A stretch of 43,022 bases of DNA from Bacillota bacterium (lineage in GTDB: Bacteria > Bacillota > Clostridia > Oscillospirales > Acutalibacteraceae): positions 1 through 43,022 of the forward strand of contig JAKJCA010000022.1 in NCBI GenBank assembly GCA_022706685.1, read 5' to 3'. Position 1 is the stretch's first letter; each line of letters opens with the position of its first letter. The notes under the pieces were generated by a model. It did no database searches. It was not told where the DNA came from and worked only from the letters and a program-made list of their open reading frames with translations. This document shows positions 9,478 through 18,180 of this stretch, piece after piece. The position numbers and the translations under genes are program-made.

Positions 9478-10047
9478 ATGGAAATGCTCAAAAAACGCAT
9501 TGTGGAGCAGGCAAAAGTCCTCGGGCCCGACATTCTGAAGGTCGACATGTTTCTCAACCATATGATCGACATCAGCCTGCTGAAAGCCATCGGCGAGGAA
9601 TTCCACCGGCGGTTTGCCGACGAAAAAATCAATAAAATACTCACCGTTGAAGCGTCCGGCATCGCGGTGGCCTGTATGACGGCGATCGCCTTCGGCGTTC
9701 CCGTCGTTTTTGCGAAAAAGGAAGAGCACAGCAACGTCGGCGGCCTGTGCTACACCAGCGATATCTATTCTTTTACCCGGAATATCAAAACCACCATCTG
9801 TGTGTCCAGCAGTTATCTCTGCGCCTCGGACCGGGTGTTGATCCTGGACGATTTCCTGGCCAACGGTTCTGCCCTGACCGGCTTGATCGATATCGCACGC
9901 CAGGCGGGTTCGACCCTCGTCGGCGCCGGCATCGTTATCGAAAAGGGGTTCCAGGGCGGCGGCAATGCGCTGCGGGAGTCCGGCGTGCGCATCGAGTCGC
10001 TGGCTTACATCGAATCAATGGACGACGGTATCATCGTCTTTGGTTGA
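9478..10047 (+). CDS. xpt: Xanthine phosphoribosyltransferase
   Basis: The 189-residue cytoplasmic enzyme should convert xanthine and PRPP to XMP in purine salvage. Length and text match Bacillus Xpt closely: MEMLKKRI at the start, LKVDMFLNHMID, the flexible VEASGIA and VPVVFAKK strands, and the PRPP-binding VLILDDFLANGSALTG near residues 120-135. A GGGAG ribosome site precedes the ATG at 9478. It is the first gene of an operon. The lipoprotein gene of a nucleoside importer starts 24 bases after its stop, which supports coupled uptake and salvage. Confidence 0.95.
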   Translation: MEMLKKRIVEQAKVLGPDILKVDMFLNHMIDISLLKAIGEEFHRRFADEKINKILTVEASGIAVACMTAIAFGVPVVFAKKEEHSNVGGLCYTSDIYSFTRNIKTTICVSSSYLCASDRVLILDDFLANGSALTGLIDIARQAGSTLVGAGIVIEKGFQGGGNALRESGVRIESLAYIESMDDGIIVFG

Positions 10048-10071
10048 TAAATTTTTTGGGAGGAATGCAAC

Positions 10072-11244
10072 TTGAAAAAACTGACCCGGATTCTCGCACT
10101 CGTTCTATCGCTGGCCATGGTCGTCGTGCTGGCATCCTGCGACTCGCTGAAAGGCACAGACGAAACGACCGTCACAACCGCGCTGGCGGGCACGGTGCCC
10201 ATCGACAAAGGCGCGATTAAAGTCGGTGTCCTCCACATTACAAGTATCGAAGACACCTCCGGCTACACCTTTGCCCATCACTCCGGTATTATGGAGATGA
10301 AAGAGTCCCTCGGTTTGAAAGACGAGCAGGTTATCGAAAAGGATAACGTTTCCGACACCGACATCCCTGCGACAAAAGCCGCCATTCAGGACCTGATCAA
10401 CGCCGGCTGCAACATCATTTTCGCGACGAGCTTCAACTACATGAACACCATGGAAGAGTTCGCCAACAACCCCGATTATCAGGACATCATCTTTTCGCAT
10501 TGTTCCGGTTACAAGAGCAACAACGTCAACTTCAATAACTATTTCGGCCGCATTTACGAGGCGCGCTATCTGGCGGGCATCGCCGCCGGTTTGAAGGCAA
10601 AACAGCTCAACAAGCCGCTGCTGGGCTATGTCGCCGCGATGGACGTCACGATGTCCGAGGTCACGGGCGGCATTGACGCCTGGGCGCTGGGCATTCAGAG
10701 CGTTTACCCCGAAGCGAAAGTCAAGGTCAAGGTCACCGGTTCCTGGTATAACCCCGAGGCCGAAAAAGCCGCCGCGCAGGCGCTCATCGACGCCGGCTGC
10801 GTCGTCATCGGCCAGCACTGCGATTCGGACGTAACGCAGACCACCGCGCAGGACAACGGTGTTTTCGGCTGCGGCTACAACTCCGACATGACTCCTTTCG
10901 CGCCCAAAGGCCACATCTGCGCCCCCATTTGGAACTGGGGAGTCTATTACACCGCCGCCGTCCAGGCCGCCATTGACGGCACATGGAAGCCGGTGAACTA
11001 CTACGAGGGCATGAACAAAGGCCTGGTCGACATCTCGCCCATTAACGAGGATGTTGCGGCGCCCGGCACCAAAGAGGCCGTCGAAGCGGCGAAAGCCAAA
11101 ATCGCCAGCGGCGAGCTGTTTGTTTTCACCGGCCCTCTCTATGACAACACGGGCAAACTCGTCCTTGCCGCGGGAGAGAAATTGACCGACGCGCAGATTA
11201 CAGGCGGAATGACCTACTATATCAAGGGCGTCGACCTTCTGTGA
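10072..11244 (+). CDS. BMP-family nucleoside-binding lipoprotein of an ABC importer
   Basis: A 390-residue substrate-binding lipoprotein. The signal peptide ends in the lipobox LASC, with lipidated Cys23. The mature part is a basic membrane protein (PF02608) fold, with KVGVLH near its start, IIFATSFNYM, and YFGRIYEARYLAGIAAG. Members bind purine nucleosides or related ligands. The start is TTG at 10072, 7 bases after GGGAGG. The ATPase and two permease genes follow, so the whole importer is present. A hairpin at 11294-11323 separates it from the ATPase gene and may leave this binding protein in excess. Confidence 0.93.
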   Translation: MKKLTRILALVLSLAMVVVLASCDSLKGTDETTVTTALAGTVPIDKGAIKVGVLHITSIEDTSGYTFAHHSGIMEMKESLGLKDEQVIEKDNVSDTDIPATKAAIQDLINAGCNIIFATSFNYMNTMEEFANNPDYQDIIFSHCSGYKSNNVNFNNYFGRIYEARYLAGIAAGLKAKQLNKPLLGYVAAMDVTMSEVTGGIDAWALGIQSVYPEAKVKVKVTGSWYNPEAEKAAAQALIDAGCVVIGQHCDSDVTQTTAQDNGVFGCGYNSDMTPFAPKGHICAPIWNWGVYYTAAVQAAIDGTWKPVNYYEGMNKGLVDISPINEDVAAPGTKEAVEAAKAKIASGELFVFTGPLYDNTGKLVLAAGEKLTDAQITGGMTYYIKGVDLL

Positions 11245-11293
11245 CCCGCGCTTAAGCAACCCGTATTCCGCTCCCTGCATGTAAACTGAACGG

Positions 11294-11323
11294 AAGGGGC
11301 ACATTCGCGCGGGTGTGCCCCTT
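11294..11323 (+). terminator. Intercistronic hairpin after the binding-protein gene (partial terminator or RNA stabiliser)
   Basis: A perfect 10-bp stem AAGGGGCACA/TGTGCCCCTT with a 10-base loop sits 49 bases after the lipoprotein stop. The tail CTTTATGG has only a weak T-run, so read-through into the ATPase gene is expected. Confidence 0.55.
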
Positions 11324-11371
11324 CTTTATGGTTTCAGCAGAAGCCCGGAAACATAAGGAGGCGATATTTTT

Positions 11372-12904
11372 TTGGCTGATGAAATATTCGCCATCGAACT
11401 GAAAGGCATCACGAAAACTTTCGGCAGCGTCGTGGCCAACGACAATATCCACCTTACCGTTAAACACGGCGAAATCCTCGCGCTTCTCGGCGAAAACGGC
11501 TCGGGCAAAACGACGCTGATGAATATGCTCTCTGGCATTTACCACCCCGACGGCGGTTCGATAACCGTCAGGGGAAACGAGGTTTTCATCAACTCCCCGA
11601 AAGACGCTTTCGCCTTGGGCATCGGCATGATTCACCAGCACTTCAAACTCGTCGACGTCCTGTCGGCGAGCGAAAACATCGTCATGGGCACCAGGGCCCA
11701 AAAAAGGCAGGGCAAAGCCGCCCTCAGCGCCGAAATCACGGAAATCAGCCGGAAGTTCGGCCTGCAGATTGACCCCGGCAAAAAGATTTACAATATGTCC
11801 GTCAGCGAAAAGCAGACGGTGGAAATCCTGAAAGTGCTCTACCGCGGCGCCGATATCCTGATTCTCGACGAGCCGACCGCCGTGCTGACCCCCCAGGAAA
11901 CCGAAAAGCTGTTCAGCATCCTGCGCAGGATGAAAGCGGAAGGCTGCGCCGTCATCATCATCACCCACAAACTCAACGAAGTGCTTGCCATCAGCGACAG
12001 GGTCACCATCCTGCGCAAGGGCAAAAGCGTAGGAACCGTCGCCACTGTGGAAACAGACGCCAAAAAGCTGACCGAACTCATGGTCGGGCGCCCCGTCGAA
12101 CTGTTGATTGACCGGCCCGACACATCCAAAGCGCCTTCTCTGCTGGAGGTCGTCCATCTGACGGTTAAAAACGAGGAAGGTTACGATGCACTGCGCGATG
12201 TGGCGTTCGACCTGGCGGGCGGTGAAATTCTCGGCGTAGCCGGCGTCGCCGGCAGCGGTCAGAAGGAACTTTGCGAGGCGATTGCCGGACTGGCAAAAAT
12301 CGAAAAAGGCGCTATCCTGTTCAATAAAGAAAGCATCGCGGGCAAAACACCCGCGGAAATTATAAAAAGCGGTATTTCGATGAGCTTTATCCCCGAAGAC
12401 CGCTTGGGCATGGGTCTTGTGGCTTCGATGGACATTACTCATAACATGCTGCTGAAGTCCTATAAAACCGGAAAACCGTTCATACTTGACAGAAAGCCCG
12501 CCCGCGCTCTCGCCGAACATCTGGTCAAGCGCCTCGCCATCAACACGCCGGATATCGGCACACCGGTCCGGCAGCTGTCCGGCGGCAACGTGCAAAAGGT
12601 GCTGCTGGGACGGGAAATCGAATCCAATCCGAGCCTTTTAATTACCGCCTATCCGGTCAGAGGCCTTGACATCAACTCCTCTTACACGATATATGATCTG
12701 CTCAACGAACAAAAGCGCAAAGGCGTCGGGATTCTTTTTATCGGCGAGGACCTGGACGTTCTGCTGGAGTTATGCGACAGGATTATGGTGCTGTGCCACG
12801 GCGAGGTCACCGGTATCGTCGAAGCAAAAAAAGCGACAAAAGAACAAATCGGGCTGATGATGGCCGGCGAAAGGCAGCGCGGGGAGGTGGGCAACAGTGC
12901 CTGA
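11372..12904 (+). CDS. Nucleoside ABC importer ATPase with two ABC domains (NupO-like)
   Basis: A 510-residue protein with two fused nucleotide-binding domains, which powers the importer. Domain 1 has Walker A LLGENGSGKTTL near residue 42 and Walker B ILILDEPTA; its signature is the degenerate MSVSEKQ. Domain 2 has the shortened Walker A-like GVAGSGQKE, a good signature LSGGNVQK and the diverged Walker B LLITAYPVRGLD. This asymmetry is normal in NupO, RbsA and related ATPases. The TTG start at 11372 follows AAGGAGG by about 10 bases. The stop overlaps the first permease start by 8 bases, implying translational coupling. Confidence 0.94.
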   Translation: MADEIFAIELKGITKTFGSVVANDNIHLTVKHGEILALLGENGSGKTTLMNMLSGIYHPDGGSITVRGNEVFINSPKDAFALGIGMIHQHFKLVDVLSASENIVMGTRAQKRQGKAALSAEITEISRKFGLQIDPGKKIYNMSVSEKQTVEILKVLYRGADILILDEPTAVLTPQETEKLFSILRRMKAEGCAVIIITHKLNEVLAISDRVTILRKGKSVGTVATVETDAKKLTELMVGRPVELLIDRPDTSKAPSLLEVVHLTVKNEEGYDALRDVAFDLAGGEILGVAGVAGSGQKELCEAIAGLAKIEKGAILFNKESIAGKTPAEIIKSGISMSFIPEDRLGMGLVASMDITHNMLLKSYKTGKPFILDRKPARALAEHLVKRLAINTPDIGTPVRQLSGGNVQKVLLGREIESNPSLLITAYPVRGLDINSSYTIYDLLNEQKRKGVGILFIGEDLDVLLELCDRIMVLCHGEVTGIVEAKKATKEQIGLMMAGERQRGEVGNSA

Positions 12905-14015
12905 ACACACTATCACAACCAAAAACGCGGCGCGCGAACAAGCGGTCCGAATCGTCAAGAGAAAAGAACTCAACACCTGGAAAGCCGTTTTGCTGCGTGC
13001 AGCCGCTTTTGTACTGGCTCTCGCCGCGGGAGGTATTTTCATCCTGATGATGGGCAGCAACCCGCTCGAGGCATACGCGATTATTGTCAAGGGCGCTTTC
13101 GTGGGCTCCGTGAGAAATCCTCTTTCGTCGATACAGGCAACCGTTATTATTGCCGTTCCCCTGCTGATTGTTTCTTTGGGTCTTGCCTTTGCTTTCAAAA
13201 TGAAGTTTTGGAACATCGGCGCGGAAGGCCAAATGATTGCGGGCGCGATATTTGCCAGTTACTTTGCCCTGCGTCACAGCGGTATGCCGCACGTCCTGCT
13301 TCTATTGACGATGTTCGCCGCGGGCGCGGCCGGAGGCGGATTATGGGGCTTGATCCCGGCGCTGTTCAAAGTACGGTTCGGCACGAATGAAACGCTTTTC
13401 ACCCTGATGCTCAACTATATCGCGCTGTATTTTATCAAGTACCTCGAAAGCGGTCCCTGGCAGGGAACCAAGGGCTTCGCCAGCATCGCGCAGTTCGACC
13501 TCAATGCCAGGTTGCCAAACATCGGCGGCGTCCATGCCGGATGGATCGTCGCTCTGATGCTGGTCGTATTGACCTATCTCTATCTCAACCACTCCAAACA
13601 CGGCTATGAAATCAGCGTTGTCGGGGAAAGCCAGGCAACGGCCCGCTACGCAGGCATGAACGTCAGGCGGATTATCCTGCGCACCATGTTCATCAGCGGC
13701 GCCGTTTGCGGTATTGCGGGAATGATTCAGGTCTCGGGAATTGACTATACGCTGTCGATGGGCATCACGGGGGGCGTCGGATTTAAAGGAATTACGGTCG
13801 CGTGGCTGGCACAGTTGAATCCTTTTGTCATCGCGGGTATTACCGGCATCTTCAGCATCCTTGAAAAAGGCAGCGGCGTTCTGCAGTCCGAGCTGGGCAT
13901 CAACGCCGCGATGACCGGCGTGCTGGAAGGCATTATCCTCTTTTTCTTCCTCGGATGCGAATTTTTCATCCGTTATTCGTTCGTATTCCGTAAAAGGAGG
14001 GCGAAATCATCATGA
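12897..14015 (+). CDS. Nucleoside ABC importer permease 1 (NupP-like)
   Basis: A 372-residue membrane protein of the BPD_transp_2 family (PF02653). A soluble N-terminal stretch of about 35 residues is followed by about nine to ten hydrophobic segments. The conserved loops KMKFWNIGAEGQM and VVGESQATARYAGMN are typical of YufP/NupP. The GTG start at 12897 follows GGGGAGGTG and lies inside the end of the ATPase gene. Its stop overlaps the next permease by ATGA. It pairs with permease 2 to form the channel. Confidence 0.94.
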   Translation: MPEHTITTKNAAREQAVRIVKRKELNTWKAVLLRAAAFVLALAAGGIFILMMGSNPLEAYAIIVKGAFVGSVRNPLSSIQATVIIAVPLLIVSLGLAFAFKMKFWNIGAEGQMIAGAIFASYFALRHSGMPHVLLLLTMFAAGAAGGGLWGLIPALFKVRFGTNETLFTLMLNYIALYFIKYLESGPWQGTKGFASIAQFDLNARLPNIGGVHAGWIVALMLVVLTYLYLNHSKHGYEISVVGESQATARYAGMNVRRIILRTMFISGAVCGIAGMIQVSGIDYTLSMGITGGVGFKGITVAWLAQLNPFVIAGITGIFSILEKGSGVLQSELGINAAMTGVLEGIILFFFLGCEFFIRYSFVFRKRRAKSS

Positions 14016-14968
14016 CAAACGTTATCAATTTCATCGTCGCGGCCGTCCTGTCCGGGACGCCGTTGCTGTTTGCCACGACGGGTGAAATTCTTACGCAGCG
14101 TTCGGGCAACCTTAATCTCGGTGTTGAAGGTATGATGTGGCTGGGTGCATTTGCGGGGTTCTATACCGCCTACAAGACCGAAAACCCCGTGCTGGCCGTG
14201 CTTGCGGCTTTCGGCCTGGCAGCCTTCGGCGCGCTGATATACGCTTTCCTGACCGTCACGATGAAAGCCAACCAGAACGTCACCGGTTTAACCCTGACGA
14301 CATTCGGCATCGGCCTCTCCCTGGTCATGGGATATGCAATGATAGACAGCGCCGGCGGTGCGCCGAAAGTATCCTCCGAACTGCGCGCTTCGCTCGCGCC
14401 AGCCGACATCCCGTTTTTGAGCGATATCCCCTACGTCGGGAAACTGCTTTTTCAATATAATCCGCTGGTATACCTCGGCATTGCCGTCGCCGCGCTGAGT
14501 GCCGTTTACCTCTACCGCACAAGAACCGGGCTCAATGTGCGCGCCGTCGGCGAAAATCCGTCCTCCGCGGATGCGGCGGGGATCAATGTGACGGCTGCCA
14601 AATATATCAACATCCTCATCGGCGGAGGTATCTGCGGCATCGGCGGCGCGTATATGTCGCTGGTGACCGCTAACGGCAGCTGGCAGCCGGCAGGCATCGT
14701 CAACGGCAACGGATGGATTGCCGTGGCGCTGGTCATTTTTGTCAGTTGGAACCCTGCAAAAGCCATTCTCGGCTCTTTTATATTCGGCGCGTTCAATTCT
14801 CTGACCAATTATATCCCCGCAAGCGTCGTCGAAATTCCGAAGGCGTTTTACCAGATGCTGCCTTTTGTTTTAACAACGGTCGTACTGATTATCACCTCCA
14901 TACGAAAGAGCCGGGAAAACTCGCAGCCCGCCGGCTGCGGCATCAATTATTTCAGAGAGGAACGGTAG
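14012..14968 (+). CDS. Nucleoside ABC importer permease 2 (NupQ-like)
   Basis: A 318-residue BPD_transp_2 permease that completes the importer. The sequence TPLLFATTGEILTQRSGNLN near residue 18 and the loop VGENPSSADAAGINV are family hallmarks. About eight to nine hydrophobic segments can be counted. It starts in the 4-base ATGA overlap with permease 1, preceded by AAAGGAGGG. It is the last gene of the xpt operon, 24 bases before the hairpin at 14993-15016. Confidence 0.94.
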   Translation: MTNVINFIVAAVLSGTPLLFATTGEILTQRSGNLNLGVEGMMWLGAFAGFYTAYKTENPVLAVLAAFGLAAFGALIYAFLTVTMKANQNVTGLTLTTFGIGLSLVMGYAMIDSAGGAPKVSSELRASLAPADIPFLSDIPYVGKLLFQYNPLVYLGIAVAALSAVYLYRTRTGLNVRAVGENPSSADAAGINVTAAKYINILIGGGICGIGGAYMSLVTANGSWQPAGIVNGNGWIAVALVIFVSWNPAKAILGSFIFGAFNSLTNYIPASVVEIPKAFYQMLPFVLTTVVLIITSIRKSRENSQPAGCGINYFREER

Positions 14969-14992
14969 CTGTCCTCTGCGCGTAAAACAGTT

Positions 14993-15016
14993 CACGCCGC
15001 CCCGCTGGGCGGCGTG
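14993..15016. terminator. Shared terminator hairpin between convergent operons
   Basis: A perfect 10-bp stem CACGCCGCCC/GGGCGGCGTG with a 4-base loop lies between the stop of permease 2 (plus) and that of the serine hydrolase (minus). The plus-strand tail TTGCGGTTTGGTTC and minus-strand tail AACTGTTTTA are only moderately T-rich. Confidence 0.65.
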
Positions 15017-15034
15017 TTGCGGTTTGGTTCATTT

Positions 15035-16636
15035 CTATTTTTTCAACCGTCCCTTATGGACCGGTTCGATGATGATCTTGACAATTTCCAGCGTTTTGCG
15101 GGCAAACGCAATGAAATATTTGTTTTTGAACTGGGTATCGGTACCCGCCGATATGCCGTCGATCATTACTTTCACAGACGGGATGCCGGAAGGCGTCATA
15201 CGCACCTTTCTGCGATGGAAAGCAAACTCGAGTACACGCGAACTGATGCTCTCGACGGGGGTGATTTCCACTTCGAGCGTATTTTGATCCTTCCATGATG
15301 CGGAACAAAACGCGGTATATTTCGTACCCGCAAGCGTAATGGGCGTTTCACGGTGTTTGCCGTCCATACCGCACAGCACGGTATTAGTCTCGTCACCCTC
15401 GGTCCAAGTCATTGAGCAGGTATCGGCGCCGAAGGTCAGGCGCACATCGTTGATATTGCCGGCGCGGTCGCGTGTCATATAGGTTGCGGCCAGGGTCAAA
15501 ACACTCATCGGGAAGCCGAACGCCTTGAGAAGCAGAGAGTTTCTGAAACGTATCGTTTTACCCTCTATCGTTTTTTCCAGGGGGCTTCTCGCCCGAACGG
15601 GCAAAGCATCGATGTGTCTGCCCGCAAGTTTTTCACCAAGGCCTTCGCGGGGCTTTACCGTTTCATCCGCGTCTATAAAACCGTTGGGAAAATGGTTCCA
15701 GACATAATCGTGAATACGGCCGGTGTTCATTTCCCCGGCTATGACGACGACCAGCGCATCGTGTTTTTCAAAAACAAAACAGATTTGGCCGAACATTCCT
15801 TCGAAGCGGTAACTGTTGCCTGGGCCGCTTCGCCAGATACAGTAGCCGTAACCCGGCTCAAAGTCCGGCTCGCCGCCGTTAATGAGCGGTTTATGGTTTT
15901 TCACCGCTTCGCGCGCAAACCATTCTGGGATTACCTGCCTGCCTTGAAACATACCCGCGTTGAGGTAACACAGACCGAACTTCGCGAGGCTCTCGGCGCT
16001 CATAAAAATGCCCCAGCCGCCCACTTCGATCCCTCGGGGATCCGTTTCCCAAAACGGGACGGGAATGCCGAGCGGTTCCCAAAGACGAGGCGTCAGGTAC
16101 TCTGTTACGCTCATACCCGCGACTCTGCTGACAATCGCGCACAGGACATAGCAGTTCTCGTTAACATAGTCAAAACCCGCGCCGGGCGCGAACTCGAAAG
16201 GCGCGTCGAAGTACGACTGCAGCCAGTTGTCTTTGGTTTTATTGGCGAGGATGCTCGGCTTTTTCCCCGACTGCATCGTTATTAAATGGCGTACGGTTAA
16301 GGTTTCGAGTTTTTCGTCCCTTTTACGCGGACGGTAGTCCGGAAAGATGTCCAGCACCTTGGTGTCAAGCGTCAGGAGCCCTTCGTCAACAGCGAAACCG
16401 ACGGCGGTCGCCGTGACGGGTTTGCTTGACGAATACATAATGTGCGGTCTGTCCGCCGCGTAGGGAAAGCGGAAACTTTCGGCGGCGACCCGGCCGCCGC
16501 GTACAATCATGAAGCCGTGTTCGTTGACGCCGCTGCTCTCTATTTCCGCAAGCATCTGTTCAACGGCGTCGGACGATACCCCGGCCGCTTCGGGAGAGGC
16601 TGCCCTTGGCAGTTTGTTTTCGGCATAACCGTACAA
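15035..16636 (-). CDS. Serine hydrolase, beta-lactamase/class C penicillin-binding family
   Basis: A 533-residue protein with a PF00144 domain over about residues 10-345. The nucleophile motif is Ser69-Ser-Ser-Lys72, and Tyr157-Val-Asn159 is the second motif. The 180 C-terminal residues form an additional beta-rich region I do not recognise. No signal peptide is seen. Members cleave varied esters or D-amino peptides, so the substrate is open. The TTG start at 16636 has AAGGCGGTG at suitable spacing and lies 15 bases after the M20 peptidase stop. A hydrolytic pair is therefore likely translated from one mRNA. Confidence 0.87.
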   Translation of the reverse strand: MYGYAENKLPRAASPEAAGVSSDAVEQMLAEIESSGVNEHGFMIVRGGRVAAESFRFPYAADRPHIMYSSSKPVTATAVGFAVDEGLLTLDTKVLDIFPDYRPRKRDEKLETLTVRHLITMQSGKKPSILANKTKDNWLQSYFDAPFEFAPGAGFDYVNENCYVLCAIVSRVAGMSVTEYLTPRLWEPLGIPVPFWETDPRGIEVGGWGIFMSAESLAKFGLCYLNAGMFQGRQVIPEWFAREAVKNHKPLINGGEPDFEPGYGYCIWRSGPGNSYRFEGMFGQICFVFEKHDALVVVIAGEMNTGRIHDYVWNHFPNGFIDADETVKPREGLGEKLAGRHIDALPVRARSPLEKTIEGKTIRFRNSLLLKAFGFPMSVLTLAATYMTRDRAGNINDVRLTFGADTCSMTWTEGDETNTVLCGMDGKHRETPITLAGTKYTAFCSASWKDQNTLEVEITPVESISSRVLEFAFHRRKVRMTPSGIPSVKVMIDGISAGTDTQFKNKYFIAFARKTLEIVKIIIEPVHKGRLKK

Positions 16637-16651
16637 TTCACTGCACCGCCT

Positions 16652-17755
16652 TTATGTTGCGCTGAAAATAATATGTTCCAGCAGCTGCGCCGCTTTGAAA
16701 AGGTCGGAAACGCTGATATTTTCTTCGCAGCTGTGGATATTGTTCATGCCGATGCCGAGGTTCGCGACCTCAATGCCGCGCGCGCCGATATGCGTCATAT
16801 CACAGCCGCCGAAGGAACGCGTGACGACGGCTTGTTCGCCGATGGCTGCGAGCGCAGCTTTTATCTCGCCGATAAGCGAAGAGTCCTCCGGGGTGCCGAC
16901 AACGTCGGAATGGCGCGAGGTTTCCATTTCATAACCGGCGCCGTATTTGGCGCAGGCGTCTTTTACGGCGTTTTCGCTCAATGCGATAAGTTCGCGCAGG
17001 CGCTGTTCGGAGAAGGAGCGGACCTCCATCTCAAAACACGCCAAAGGGGGCACAATGTTGGTTTTGCCGTCGCAGGTAAATGTGCCGACGTTCATGACCG
17101 ATAACTCATCGACATGGCCGACAGGAATCGCCGCGACCGCTTCGGCCGCCGCTTTGAGCGCATGGACGCCTTCTTCCGGCGCGATACCGGCGTGCGCCGC
17201 TTTGCCTTTGAGCGTAAAACGCAAAACGACATTCGCAGGATTGCTGTTGACGATTTCGCCGGTGGTGTCGCCGTCAAGCACTATGGCTTTTTTGCTGCGA
17301 ATTTTGGAGTAGTCGGCAAATTTCGCGCCGAGCATGCCGATTTCCTCGCTGAGGGTGAAGAGAATTTCAACCGTCCTGTGCGGCATACCGCTCTGCGCAA
17401 CAGACTCGACGGCCTCGATGACAGCCGCCACCGCCGCTTTGTCGTCTGCGCCGAGCACCGTATCGCCTTTGGAGCGGATGATGCCGTTGTCGTTGACCGG
17501 TTCGATTCCGGTACAAGGCGCGACGGTATCAAGATGGGCATTGAGCAGTATCGGCTCCCCCGCTCCGTCCAGGCGGGCATAGATATTGAATCCGTCTGAA
17601 CCGAAGCGGGCGCCCGCTTCGTCGCGCTCGACGTGAAGGCCGAGAGAGAGCAGCTTCTCCTCGACCATTTCACAGAAGTCCTTTTCTTTAAGCGATTCGC
17701 TTGAACAAGCGGCGAAACGCATGAATAAGCCGGTAAGCCGTTCGCGGTCAGGCAT
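16652..17755 (-). CDS. M20-family metallopeptidase, PepT-like
   Basis: A 367-residue cytoplasmic di-zinc exopeptidase. Predicted ligands and catalytic residues are visible: His74 and Asp76 in LNAHLDTV, bridging Asp104 in LGADD, the Glu137-Glu138 pair in LSEEIG, the later Asp in LDGDTTG, and His in NNIHSCEE. The lid domain lies between about residues 175 and 290. This is the length and text of PepT/YqjE-like tripeptidase relatives. ATG at 17755 follows TCGGAGG. It lies 56 bases after the DUF1667 gene and 15 bases before the serine hydrolase gene. Confidence 0.92.
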   Translation of the reverse strand: MPDRERLTGLFMRFAACSSESLKEKDFCEMVEEKLLSLGLHVERDEAGARFGSDGFNIYARLDGAGEPILLNAHLDTVAPCTGIEPVNDNGIIRSKGDTVLGADDKAAVAAVIEAVESVAQSGMPHRTVEILFTLSEEIGMLGAKFADYSKIRSKKAIVLDGDTTGEIVNSNPANVVLRFTLKGKAAHAGIAPEEGVHALKAAAEAVAAIPVGHVDELSVMNVGTFTCDGKTNIVPPLACFEMEVRSFSEQRLRELIALSENAVKDACAKYGAGYEMETSRHSDVVGTPEDSSLIGEIKAALAAIGEQAVVTRSFGGCDMTHIGARGIEVANLGIGMNNIHSCEENISVSDLFKAAQLLEHIIFSAT

Positions 17756-17811
17756 AAATGCCTCCGATAAAGTAAGATGACGGGAATAGAGTCGCGTTCT
17801 TCTTTGAAGGA

Positions 17812-18180
17812 CTATTCTTTCGCAGGGCAGCTGCCCGTTGTGATAATATCGACGCCGGTGCCGAGAATGTTCTCAACGACCACGGTGCCGATGGCGGCGG
17901 GGGCCGCCACCTCGGCCGCGTTGATGATTTTCATGCACTCAAGCATCAGGTGTTTCGGGACGGGTTTTGCCGACCTGACCGGCACAAGCGGATTGACGCC
18001 GCCCTTGACTTTCACGGTCGAGGTCAGCGAACGCATCGGGTTGGTGCATTCCGCGACGGCGTACTTTTCACCGCGTTTGCACTGGTTGCCGCGCACCGAC
18101 AAAACGGCGTTGTTTTCCCCCAGTTCAACCGTCACGGGGCAGCCCATCGGGCAGGCGGTGCAAATGATATCTCTTGTCAT
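17812..18180 (-). CDS. DUF1667 cysteine-rich redox partner protein
   Basis: A small protein of 122 residues. The N-terminus has cysteines at 7, 10, 14, 34 and 45 (CTACPMGC, then NQCKRG), suggesting an iron-sulfur or metal site, followed by a compact C-terminal part. DUF1667 proteins usually lie beside the two FAD oxidoreductases found here and are thought to join them. The start at 18180 was chosen because it forms an ATGA overlap with the preceding gene. The longer open frame to 18318 would run far into that gene. Confidence 0.9.
   Translation of the reverse strand: MTRDIICTACPMGCPVTVELGENNAVLSVRGNQCKRGEKYAVAECTNPMRSLTSTVKVKGGVNPLVPVRSAKPVPKHLMLECMKIINAAEVAAPAAIGTVVVENILGTGVDIITTGSCPAKE

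Noticed and set aside
10105..11304. Minus-strand open frame of 399 codons
   Set aside because: Antisense to the BMP lipoprotein gene, with low-complexity Asp/Val/Gly-rich translation typical of shadow frames.
11252..12595. Minus-strand open frame of 447 codons
   Set aside because: Antisense to the double-ABC ATPase, whose motifs are complete on the plus strand.
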